From the NCBI GenBank assembly GCA_047975265.1, contig JBKEDE010000029.1:1-32709 (forward strand): a stretch of DNA of 32,709 nt, read 5' to 3'. Position 1 is the first letter of the stretch. Each line of letters opens with the position of its first letter. Shown one piece after another: positions 25,705 to 32,109 of the stretch. A model generated the notes under the pieces. The model made no database searches. It was not told the origin of the DNA and saw nothing but the letters and a program-made list of their open reading frames with translations. This stretch comes from UJ101 sp047975265. GTDB taxonomy: Bacteria; Bacteroidota; Bacteroidia; Flavobacteriales; UJ101. The translations under genes were made by a program, and so were the position numbers.

Positions 25705-26006
25705 ATATTTATGGTGTATCTTTCAGGAAATTACGGCAACTTTATAATTTATTTAACAAACTAATTATTAATAAAAGCTAAGTTCTAAAAAGCGTATTAA
25801 ACAGTTGTTGTTTAAATTCAAACCAAGCAGTATTGGATGTTAGAGCGATAGTGGTAACAGTAGCCATACGCTTGGTGTTGTTCTTTATTTTTTCTAATAC
25901 CAAAAAGAAGTTCAAGGACTTTTTTGCTAAGAATATCGCTGCTCTGTAATTTTTTTAAATTTTTTCCTGCAACCCAATAAGGTGTTTCTGAACCTTTTTA
26001 GATATG
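25705..26006. other. About 300 bp without an assignable gene; possible degraded coding remnant
   Basis: No convincing complete gene is present. Several overlapping frames stay open over short distances. One is a 29-codon minus-strand frame at 25778-25867 starting MATVTTIALTSNTAWFEF. Another minus-strand frame of about 55 codons stays open from near 25990 to 25818 (WVAGKNLKKLQSSDILSKK). The segment ends at a strong hairpin at 26007. It could be a decayed gene end, a mobile-element remnant or an untranslated RNA; I cannot choose between these. Confidence 0.3.
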
Positions 26007-26039
26007 AAAAGAGCCCCTGCACGAGGCAGAGGCTCTTTT
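26007..26039 (-). terminator. Strong hairpin terminator after the degenerate RHS tip
   Basis: AAAAGAGCCCCTGC, a 5-nt loop and GCAGAGGCTCTTTT pair over 14 positions with one mismatch. On the minus strand it follows the last readable codon of the RHS pseudogene (26054) by 14 nt. Its A/T ends allow it to work in both directions. Confidence 0.75.
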
Positions 26040-26053
26040 GTTTATTAAATATT

Positions 26054-26955
26054 CTATTCTATTGTCTCTTCATAATATGGTGGAGAAACTGGCTTTAATC
26101 TGCATTTATCTACTTGTGATTTCTCATAAATTTCAATGCCTTCACCAAAGTAAGCTACGTGATTAGCCCAATTCGATTCAGTTAACCTGAATGCTCGACA
26201 ATTTTCCTAAGGTGAATTATGACCCAAAAACAAATTCTACCACAAGTGATATTCCTCTGATACGTTATTCGGAGATGGATTAAAAATCCAAGGTGCTTTC
26301 TTTTTGCCCCTTCGTCTTGCTTCAAGACATCACAACCAAAAGTTGCACAATTATTAGAAAGTAGTTTGTATGGCTCTCTATCTTTATCATATTCAGAATA
26401 TTGAGGATTACTTTCTTTGAGCATATCTTGTGCATACTCATTCATAACATCAAAATCACCTTCAACATACGCTCCTTCAATAGCACCTCCTTGACCTGAA
26501 ATTTTACTAATCTCGCCCAATACCTTATTTAGTGACTCTTGTGTTGGTTTACCTGTTTCTGAATCAATCACAACATCTGACAAACGCAATGCCTTGTCAG
26601 TATCAGAGGAACGCACTCTACCTTTTGTTCCATCTGTGGTAGCATACCTTCCATATTCGTAGTATTTAGTCAGACCTGTCTTATTATCAATTAATAATAC
26701 TCCTGCGTGACCCAATGGCTGTTTCCCTAATGGAGATTCTGTATCAACTTTATAATCTGGGAATACGACAAGTATTCCATCTCTCCCGTCAGGGTCAACA
26801 TAAATCAATGGATTGTTGTGTACAAAAACATACGGACTTTCAAAATTATTCTTCTCCGCCAGCGGATCCACAGACAACCAAAGACTTATCTTCGGATTGT
26901 AGTACCTTGCTCCGTAATAATCCAAACTTTCATTAGGCAACATACTTTTTAGCAC
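26054..26955 (-). pseudogene. Degenerate RHS tip with papain-like C-terminal domain
   Basis: The reading frame from 26955 (GTG) starts in the middle of the RHS-associated core (DYYGARYYNPKISLWLSVDPLAE, then NNPLIYVDPDGRDG), so the upstream core is missing. The toxin region has LGHAGVLLIDNKTGLTKYYE and later SNNCATFGCDVLKQDEG. A histidine in GHAG followed by a cysteine in NNCATF recalls permuted papain-fold (LRAT/YiiX-like) peptidases or acyltransferases; this is inference. After DEGAK an A-rich stretch shifts the frame: the coherent continuation APWIFNPSPNNVSEEYHLW lies one frame over and meets a TAG. A second TAG follows before ENCRAFRLTESNWANHVAYF, which runs to a stop at 26054. With a truncated start, a frameshift and two stops, it is a pseudogene. 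In the original frame the ORF ends at 26182. Confidence 0.7.
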
Positions 26956-27100
26956 GTTGCTTTTATACTTGTTTATGTTACTGTGTGAGCATTTTTATTT
27001 TATATTGACTATCAATGATTTAAAATTCATTAAAATACACAACACCACATCTGGAACATTACCTATATAGAGCATTACCATTTAAATTTATTAGATGGAA

Positions 27101-27451
27101 TCACATCATTAGCGATAAAATACATAAAGCAATTAAAACACATATTGCAAAAAATCCTTCATCTTTTATAAATATTTTATCATTCTTCTCATCATAATAA
27201 AATTTTTTTCTATCATATGTACCTATTCTAATATTTCCAAATGGATAACTTATATTATTGTAGACTTTGTTCTTATATTCAACTTTACATTTTGTTTTAG
27301 ATTTAGCTCTATAGGTTATTCCAATTACTTTTACAGGCTTATTATTTTTGATTATTCTTTTGTGATTTTTAAAATCATTAAAACCTATTATGAAAAGCCA
27401 AAATAAACATATGTTTGCTAACAAACAAATTACCAACTTCTGATTAATCAT
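27101..27451 (-). CDS. Small membrane protein, DUF3592-like; possible immunity protein
   Basis: Starting at the ATG 27451-27449, this 116-residue protein has an N-terminal helix (LVICLLANICLFWLFIIGF), a soluble middle and a C-terminal helix (FFAICVLIALCILSLMM). The middle, VKVIGITYRAKSKTKCKVEY followed by KVYNN and GTYDRKKFYYDEKND, has the shape of DUF3592: a beta-rich domain ending in a YYD motif between two helices. Such proteins occur as membrane immunity proteins next to polymorphic toxins, and this one lies among RHS tips on the same strand. It precedes the degenerate RHS tip rather than following it, so its toxin partner may have been lost. Its start codon overlaps that of the plus-strand gene at 27450. 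Confidence 0.55.
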   Translation of the reverse strand: MINQKLVICLLANICLFWLFIIGFNDFKNHKRIIKNNKPVKVIGITYRAKSKTKCKVEYKNKVYNNISYPFGNIRIGTYDRKKFYYDEKNDKIFIKDEGFFAICVLIALCILSLMM

Positions 27452-27893
27452 GATATATATACAATTTTTAGATTCATTAGAAAAGCTATTTGACGATTCT
27501 TTCTTGTTGAGTAATGAGAAAGTGATAGTAAATATAGTAGCTGAAAAAATACAGTCATTCAGTTTAATTGAATTTGCAAGGAAATACAAAATTGAGGAAT
27601 ATAAAGCTATTGAATCAGATTTTGTATTTCAAATAATAAATGATTTGTCTAAAAAGTATAATGAAGTAATTATTGGGTTAGCAGGTATGGATAAGAAAAA
27701 TATTTATGAGCTTATTGGACTATTGAAAAATAAGAATATTATACCAAATAAAAATATTATCCTTGTCTATAATTCCATTAATATCTCAAAAAATGGCTTA
27801 ATAGATATTGATGGGATTAATTCTCAAAAGGAATTTGATAATATTTTAATTAAGCACGAATCTAATAATGATAGTTTCAAATTTTCCTTTTGA
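27450..27893 (+). CDS. Hypothetical soluble protein (147 aa) in the RHS island
   Basis: I do not recognise this protein. It has no signal peptide or membrane helix, and mixes charged helices (LEKLFDDSFLLSNEKVIVNI, then IEEYKAIESDF) with a GLAGMDKKNIYELIGLLKNK segment. Base use is as AT-rich as the neighbouring toxin and immunity genes. It runs against the minus-strand genes around it: its ATG overlaps the start codon of the 27101-27451 gene in a TCATGA sequence, and its end faces the immunity gene at 27912 across a perfect 15-bp hairpin. A start further in is possible, because both divergent genes would otherwise have promoters inside each other. Its isolation suggests a stray immunity or antitoxin gene. 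Confidence 0.5.
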   Translation: MIYIQFLDSLEKLFDDSFLLSNEKVIVNIVAEKIQSFSLIEFARKYKIEEYKAIESDFVFQIINDLSKKYNEVIIGLAGMDKKNIYELIGLLKNKNIIPNKNIILVYNSINISKNGLIDIDGINSQKEFDNILIKHESNNDSFKFSF

Positions 27894-27901
27894 TAGGTCA
27901 G

Positions 27902-27941
27902 AAATTAGGTGTTAAACTAATCTTGATTTAACACCTAATTT
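27902..27941. terminator. Bidirectional hairpin, perfect 15-bp stem
   Basis: AAATTAGGTGTTAAA (27902-27916) and TTTAACACCTAATTT (27927-27941) are exact reverse complements around a 10-nt loop. It separates the convergent genes 27450-27893 and 27912-28148 and contains the stop codon of the latter. Confidence 0.8.
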
Positions 27942-28148
27942 TATAGATTCAATGTGAATTTCTTTTGCTAAAGAAGATACTTTAAAATCATAGCATATAA
28001 TTTCATTACCTCCTATTACTTTATCTTTTATGATTTTCGATTCTCTTAAAGAAATTCCTCCTTTTTCGTGTAAAAGCATAATAAAGCGAATTTTTCTAAC
28101 TCCTTTTTGCCAACCATAAAACTCTACCTTTGTATTATCTACTCCCAT
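27912..28148 (-). CDS. Putative immunity protein for the second RHS tip
   Basis: This 78-residue protein starts 2 nt after the stop of the toxin reading frame at 28151, the close spacing expected for a toxin-immunity pair. It has no signal peptide or helix anchor, so it should act in the cytoplasm. The sequence (MGVDNTKVEFYGWQKGVRKI, then FIMLLHEKGGISLRESKIIK) is predicted beta-rich at the N-terminus, and I do not recognise a family. The assignment rests on position alone. Its stop lies inside the terminator hairpin at 27902-27941. Confidence 0.6.
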   Translation of the reverse strand: MGVDNTKVEFYGWQKGVRKIRFIMLLHEKGGISLRESKIIKDKVIGGNEIICYDFKVSSLAKEIHIESIKLGVKSRLV

Positions 28149-28150
28149 AT

Positions 28151-29387
28151 TTAATCAATATTAAAAGTTAATTTTGTTACTTTTCCAGGATTTGCCCCAG
28201 TTGTCCTTGGAGCACCTTCAATTATTACCTTATTGACTTTTTGTTGTTTACCAAATTCAAAAATTAAATCTCTCAAACCAGACACTCCAAGTTTATTTGT
28301 AGATTTACCATCTATGTCAAAATTTTTAATTATCAAAGTTTTATTTGACTTATAAAAATCACCACCAAATTCAATTACATCATCTCCAACTTTCGTAGAA
28401 TAAAAGAATAAATTACCCTCTTGTGCTGTTTTTGTAAAACTTCTTGTGGCAATATTTGAAGAGGTTTTAGAAAATGTTTTGGATATTTCCTTTCAGCGAA
28501 CCAAATCCTCCAATAAAAATAGTTGCAATGTCAACACCTGTGGCAATTTTATTAGCTGTATCAGAGTCTGCACCAAGGGCTTCTGCACCTGCTTCTACTC
28601 CTGTATGTAGTAATGTATCAGTTGATTCTCCTGTCCACAATTGTCTTGCTCCTGCTTGAACATTATCTGCTCCATTTGCTACTAATAAAGCCACTCCAAT
28701 GGTTGTAGCAGGTTCAGGTGCAACCATACCTACTGCTCCACCTACAACTTCAACTGCCCCTCCAACCATTTGAAGACCACCCCAAAACCTTGTCCAAAAC
28801 TTCGATTGCTTTCCATTAGGGTCGAAATATAGAATTGGGTTTTGATAGCAATAGCCATAAACATTAAGATTAAAACTATTAAATACTCCACCATTATGTT
28901 GACCATCTATATAATGTTCTACCTCCATAACAGGGTTGTAGGTGGCGAGTGGGTCAACACTCAACCACAAACTTATCCTCGGGTTGTAGTATCTCGCTCC
29001 GTAGTAGTATAGCCCCGTTTCTTCGTCCAGTTCCTTGCCGTTAAACAAGTAAGGCGTGTTCCACGTGTTGTTGCGTTCTTCTATAAACACCTCACCAAAC
29101 GGTACGTATTCTATATGTTGCACCACTTCGCCGTCCAAGTTGGTTATGTAGCTGGAGCTTCCCAAGTGGTCGGGGTGGTAGTAGTACTGGTACAGCTCCG
29201 CGTTCTCGTTTTCCGTCGGTATGCGGTTATTTACGCTTTCGCCTTGCACCCCGTCACCTAACCGGCTCTCGCCCTGCGAGCAGCAAAAGCCCGTACCGCC
29301 CGCATAGTCGTCGTTATTCTTTCCGTAGTACGGCAACTGCAGGCTGTCAAAACGCTTCCGTATCTCCTGTTGTGTGGTGTATTTCAT
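28151..29387 (-). pseudogene. Orphan RHS tip with unknown toxin domain, interrupted by a frameshift
   Basis: The frame from 29387 encodes 306 residues: a short leader, the RHS-associated core (YYYHPDHLGSSSYITNLDGE, then VPFGEVF, then GLYYYGARYYNPRISLWLS), the junction ILYFDPNGKQ, and a Gly/Ala-rich hydrophobic pre-toxin region (GGLQMVGGAVEVVGGAVGMV). It stops at 28467 after GGFGSLKGNIQNIF. The adjacent frame continues at once with KTFSKTSSNIATRSFTKTAQ and runs openly to a stop at 28151. It includes VGDDVIEFGGDFYKSNKTLI and a C-terminal VIIEGAPRTTGANPGKVTKL segment. A 1-nt deletion or 2-nt insertion near 28470-28490 would join them, so the toxin domain is present but out of frame unless frameshifting or a sequencing error explains it. 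There is no signal peptide and the full RHS shell is absent. A putative immunity gene follows by 2 nt. Confidence 0.8.
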
Positions 29388-29450
29388 TATTTTATAGTGT
29401 CCAATATAGGAAACCTTGTTTATTTACACAAAAAATTCTGCTTTTTTTAT

Positions 29451-29458
29451 TATCTTTG
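29451..29458 (+). promoter_or_regulatory. -7 promoter box of the YoeB-type toxin-antitoxin pair
   Basis: TATCTTTG matches TAnnTTTG exactly and lies in the repeat, 77 nt upstream of the antitoxin ATG. On the opposite strand a weaker box, TATATTGG at 29401-29408 (one mismatch), could serve the RHS tip. Confidence 0.6.
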
Positions 29459-29474
29459 TTTCTCATAAAGAAAC
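29458..29474. promoter_or_regulatory. Candidate operator palindrome at the toxin-antitoxin start site, copy 1
   Basis: GTTTCTCATAAAGAAAC is a perfect inverted repeat with 6-bp arms and a 5-bp spacer. It begins at the last base of the -7 box, so a bound antitoxin would cover the transcription start. Autoregulation is usual for type II pairs, but binding here is inferred. Confidence 0.45.
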
Positions 29475-29535
29475 TAAGAGTAGTTTTTGAACTTTAAAAG
29501 AGATTTAATGCACTAAATAAAAATGTAGCCGTTTT

Positions 29536-29760
29536 ATGAAAACACACGACATATTCATTGCTCATCCAAAAACAAGCGAGCAAGTTTCTGCTTTAAAAGC
29601 TTTTATGCAAGCTCTTAAAATCAAGTTCGAGATTTCTAAGGAAAGTCCCTATGACCCTGAGTTTGTAGAGAAAATAATGGAAAGTAAAAAACAAATCGCT
29701 GAAGGAAAATTTACGGAAGTGAAAAGCAAAAACCTCAAAGCTTTTATGGACAGCTTATGA
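29536..29760 (+). CDS. Antitoxin of a type II pair (DUF2683-like)
   Basis: This 74-residue protein lies directly before a YoeB-type toxin and overlaps it by 4 nt (ATGA), the normal antitoxin-first order. The sequence MKTHDIFIAHPKTSEQVSAL with a short C-terminal helix (KSKNLKAFMDSL) fits the small DUF2683-type antitoxins of Bacteroidota. The acidic central part (ESPYDPEFVEKIMESK) probably wraps the toxin. It is transcribed away from the RHS tip from the shared repeat promoter region. The family assignment is tentative; the role is well supported by context. Confidence 0.8.
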   Translation: MKTHDIFIAHPKTSEQVSALKAFMQALKIKFEISKESPYDPEFVEKIMESKKQIAEGKFTEVKSKNLKAFMDSL

Positions 29761-30026
29761 GTAGCTACACCTTACGGATTTCCGAACAAGCCAAAGACGA
29801 TATAAGACAGCATAAACTTTCGGGCAATAAAGTTGTGGTAAATAAAATTACCTTGCTTTTGGAAGAACTGGTACTACATCCTTTTACGGGAACGGGAAAG
29901 CCTGAACCGCTTAAACATTCGCTTACAGGCTGTTGGTCTCGCAGAATTAATCGGGAACATCGATTAGTTTATGAGGTTTCAGAAGATTTAGTTTTTATTC
30001 TCTCAGCCAAAGGACATTATGAATAA
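29757..30026 (+). CDS. Txe/YoeB family mRNA interferase toxin
   Basis: This 89-residue protein shows the YoeB pattern: ISEQAKDDIRQHKLSGNKVV at the N-terminus, HPFTGTGKPEPLKHSLTGCW in the middle and WSRRINREHRLVYEV near the end. By alignment to E. coli YoeB the catalytic residues correspond to Glu50, Arg69, His87 and Tyr88, all present. YoeB cuts mRNA at the ribosomal A site when its antitoxin is degraded. The gene overlaps the antitoxin by 4 nt and its stop codon lies inside a terminator hairpin. The pair may stabilise the island, which is an inference. Confidence 0.93.
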   Translation: MSSYTLRISEQAKDDIRQHKLSGNKVVVNKITLLLEELVLHPFTGTGKPEPLKHSLTGCWSRRINREHRLVYEVSEDLVFILSAKGHYE

Positions 30027-30049
30027 AGCCACTCAACGAGTGGCTTTAT
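30023..30049 (+). terminator. Terminator overlapping the YoeB stop codon
   Basis: ATAAAGCCACTC, a 3-nt AAC loop and GAGTGGCTTTAT form a perfect 12-bp stem that includes the TAA stop. An A/T-rich tail follows. It separates the pair from the convergent immunity gene. Confidence 0.75.
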
Positions 30050-30062
30050 ATTTGACAATTAA

Positions 30063-30521
30063 TTAATAATAGGCATCTTCTGTTTCAATATACCACCAAT
30101 GTGGTGATAATTCCTTATGTACTTTACTATTCTTATATATAGCTGGTAATTTGTCCACAAGTACATAGACAAAGTAATATTTCCTTTCAAAGTCAGATTT
30201 TGAGTTAGCTTCTACATTTAGTAAAAATTCTATACTCTTATCTTGATAAAATTCTATCGTTTGGAAAATATCCATATCCAAATAATAATTCAAAGAATCT
30301 TGCATAGTTGGAAAACATCCTGCCTCACACTGCTCTCGTAAAGACAAGGACATTTTATTACAATCCGGATTTAAAAACTCTTGCTTATTTTCAATTAAAA
30401 ACTTCACCAAAGAGTTGTATTCAACACTTTTATGTGAAAAATTATTCACGTAGTCTTTTTCATTTTGAGCATTGCAAGATACTGACAGTATCATCAACAA
30501 AATATAAACTAAATTCTTCAT
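30063..30521 (-). CDS. Putative lipoprotein immunity protein for the third RHS tip
   Basis: I chose the ATG at 30521 because it gives a clean lipoprotein signal, MKNLVYILLMILSVSCNAQ with Cys16; an ATG at 30530 adds three residues. The mature 137 residues are helical and acidic, with three cysteines in CNKMSLSLREQCEAGCFP, and I recognise no family. It starts only 12 nt after the stop of the intact RHS tip at 30534 on the same strand, so it is the likely immunity gene. A lipid-anchored immunity protein would protect the periplasm, implying a toxin that acts in the envelope. That inference depends on the pairing. Confidence 0.65.
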   Translation of the reverse strand: MKNLVYILLMILSVSCNAQNEKDYVNNFSHKSVEYNSLVKFLIENKQEFLNPDCNKMSLSLREQCEAGCFPTMQDSLNYYLDMDIFQTIEFYQDKSIEFLLNVEANSKSDFERKYYFVYVLVDKLPAIYKNSKVHKELSPHWWYIETEDAYY

Positions 30522-30533
30522 TGCTACCATATT

Positions 30534-31709
30534 TTATTGATACTCCTTACTTGGTGTTGGAAATTTATTCAAATCGTATGGTTTCTCAGAAAAATTTTGA
30601 GGAACGTATTTCCCTGTTTTAATCATTGCTCCTTTTTCTTCACTGGAATAAAATACAGGTATATTTATATGACCAAAACGGATTATTCGTTTAACACTAG
30701 GCACTTTAGGTCTTTCTTTTTGAGGTAATTTATCGTAATTAGGTGCTTCCGATGGGGCTTTTGCCCCCGCAAATAAGAAATCATATTTTACCGCACTCAA
30801 TAATTCCTCTCCTGTCTTTTCAACTTGTGCACTTCCACTAAACCTTTTGTTCGGGTCTGTTACCTCTTTCCAAACTGGGGCACTCCCGCCCATATGATTG
30901 GAAGGTAAACCCTCGTAAGAATAACAACTTCCTTGACCTGCTGCACACTGGACATTTTCTAGTAAATCCATTGCTGTTTCTGTATTTACTATTGTTCCAA
31001 AATAGTGTTTTAGATCTATCCATCCATTACCTTCAGTATATACGTATCGAGTATAATTTGTTAAGCGGTTCCCTTTAGCATCCATCGGATTTTCATAGAA
31101 ATCATTTATCTGTTTAATAGTTGTCAATCCTCTGCTTCGGAACAAATCCAATGCCTGATTAATGGTTCCCACTAAAGGTTTTATTGGCTCTCGACCGTCT
31201 GGGTCAATATAATTAATCGGATTATTCGCCACATACGCATACGGAGAAATATTAGGATATTTCTCCGCCAACGGATCCACAGACAACCATAAGCTAATAC
31301 GAGGATTATAGTACCTCGCCCCGTAATAGTACAGCCCTGTCTCCTCATCCAATTCCTTAGCATTAAACAGATAAGGCGTGTTCCACGTGTTGTTGCGTTC
31401 TTCAAGGAAGACCTCGCCAAACGGTACGTATTCTACGTGTTGCACCACCTCGCCGTCCAAGTTGGTTATGTAGCTGGAGCTTCCCAAGTGGTCGGGGTGA
31501 TAGTAGTACTGGTACAGCTCCGCATTCTCGTTTTCCGTCGGTATGCGGTTATTTACGCTTCCACTCTGCACCCCGTCACCTAACCGGCTCTCGCCCTGCG
31601 AGCAACAAAAGCCCGTGCCGCCCGCATAGTCGTCGTTATTCTTCCCGTAGTACGGCAACTGCAGGCTGTCAAAACGCTTCCGTATCTCCTGTTGTGTGGT
31701 GTATTTCAT
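30534..31709 (-). CDS. Orphan RHS tip, intact, with unknown C-terminal toxin domain
   Basis: This 391-residue protein begins with the same leader and RHS-associated core as the tip at 28151-29387 (YYYHPDHLGSSSYITNLDGE, GLYYYGARYYNPRISLWLS, then INYIDPDGREP). After the conserved DPDGRE junction the sequence is unrelated to the other tips. About 215 residues include TRYVYTEGNGWIDLKHYFGT, a CAAGQGSCYSYEGLPSNHMG segment and a proline- and lysine-rich end. I do not recognise the catalytic family; the YVYTEGNGWIDLKH segment recalls other RHS C-terminal domains. It has no signal peptide and lacks the large YD-repeat shell, so it cannot work as a complete RHS toxin on its own. It may be a reservoir tip or a module loaded by another secretion route. 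It is followed by a lipoprotein immunity candidate. Confidence 0.88.
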   Translation of the reverse strand: MKYTTQQEIRKRFDSLQLPYYGKNNDDYAGGTGFCCSQGESRLGDGVQSGSVNNRIPTENENAELYQYYYHPDHLGSSSYITNLDGEVVQHVEYVPFGEVFLEERNNTWNTPYLFNAKELDEETGLYYYGARYYNPRISLWLSVDPLAEKYPNISPYAYVANNPINYIDPDGREPIKPLVGTINQALDLFRSRGLTTIKQINDFYENPMDAKGNRLTNYTRYVYTEGNGWIDLKHYFGTIVNTETAMDLLENVQCAAGQGSCYSYEGLPSNHMGGSAPVWKEVTDPNKRFSGSAQVEKTGEELLSAVKYDFLFAGAKAPSEAPNYDKLPQKERPKVPSVKRIIRFGHINIPVFYSSEEKGAMIKTGKYVPQNFSEKPYDLNKFPTPSKEYQ

Positions 31710-31772
31710 TATTTTATAGTGTCCAATATAGGAAACCTTGTTTATTTACACAAAAAATTCTGCTTTTTTTAT

Positions 31773-31780
31773 TATCTTTG
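31773..31780 (+). promoter_or_regulatory. -7 promoter box of the RelE-type toxin-antitoxin pair
   Basis: TATCTTTG matches TAnnTTTG exactly, 65 nt before the antitoxin ATG, within repeat copy 2. The opposite-strand near-match TATATTGG is at 31723-31730. Confidence 0.6.
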
Positions 31781-31796
31781 TTTCTCATAAAGAAAC
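31780..31796. promoter_or_regulatory. Candidate operator palindrome, copy 2
   Basis: GTTTCTCATAAAGAAAC is repeated exactly as in copy 1, again starting at the last base of the -7 box, but upstream of a different toxin-antitoxin family. Confidence 0.45.
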
Positions 31797-31845
31797 TAAG
31801 AGTAGTTTTTGAACTTTAAAAGAGAACTAATAAAAATATTGAACA

Positions 31846-32109
31846 ATGAAACAAATAGTTTTAAATATAAAAGACAGTAAATACCGCTTCTTTATGGAGC
31901 TGATTAAAAGTCTTGATTTTGTGCAAGTACAAGATGATACAAGCGGTTCTAAAAAAGTGGACAGTAAAACCAAATTAACTTGGAATGATTTAACCGACGA
32001 CCAAAAAAACGAACTTAAACATATTAAAAATGCTTTTAAACAGGTAGATCTGCTAAAACAAGGCAAGTTAAAAACCCGACCTGTTAAAGACTTGCTCAAT
32101 GAGTTATAA
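31846..32109 (+). CDS. Antitoxin of a RelE-type pair
   Basis: This 87-residue protein precedes and overlaps a RelE/ParE-type toxin by 11 nt. It starts with a short strand and helix (KQIVLNIKDSKYRFFMELIK) and ends in a charged helix and the PVKDLLNEL tail. The general build resembles the antitoxin at 29536-29760, but sequence similarity is slight. I know no specific family name; many Bacteroidota antitoxins of RelE-type toxins look like this. It is expressed from the repeated promoter region. Confidence 0.78.
   Translation: MKQIVLNIKDSKYRFFMELIKSLDFVQVQDDTSGSKKVDSKTKLTWNDLTDDQKNELKHIKNAFKQVDLLKQGKLKTRPVKDLLNEL

Larger units (their letters stand above)
29051..29503. repeat. 453-bp direct repeat, copy 1 (RHS 5' end plus divergent promoter)
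   Basis: This segment matches 31373-31825 at the same length with about 17 mismatches by eye. All mismatches lie in the RHS coding part. Positions 29323-29503 (181 bp) are identical in both copies, covering the first 21 codons and the whole 116-bp region up to just before the antitoxin gene. The coding part is visibly richer in G+C than the flanking DNA. Confidence 0.95.
31373..31825. repeat. 453-bp direct repeat, copy 2
   Basis: This is the partner of 29051-29503, in the same orientation and at the same length. The 116-bp noncoding part 31710-31825 is identical base for base, and the flanking sequences diverge abruptly after AAAAGAGA on the right and more gradually on the left. Confidence 0.95.

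Noticed and set aside
26715..26936. Plus-strand frame opposite the RHS pseudogene
   Set aside because: The minus strand carries obvious RHS-core sequence, and the plus frame has no supporting feature.
30308..30728. Plus-strand frames opposite the lipoprotein and the RHS toxin end
   Set aside because: They lie antisense to genes with a lipobox and an RHS core and lack any recognisable domain.
30838..31420. Alternative minus-strand frames inside the intact RHS tip
   Set aside because: They are read in another frame of a gene with clear RHS-core motifs; their Arg/Leu-rich translations look like frame shadows.
29051..31825. Composite transposon formed by the 453-bp repeats
   Set aside because: The repeats contain RHS coding and promoter sequence, not a transposase or terminal inverted repeats; the only transposase lies outside them.
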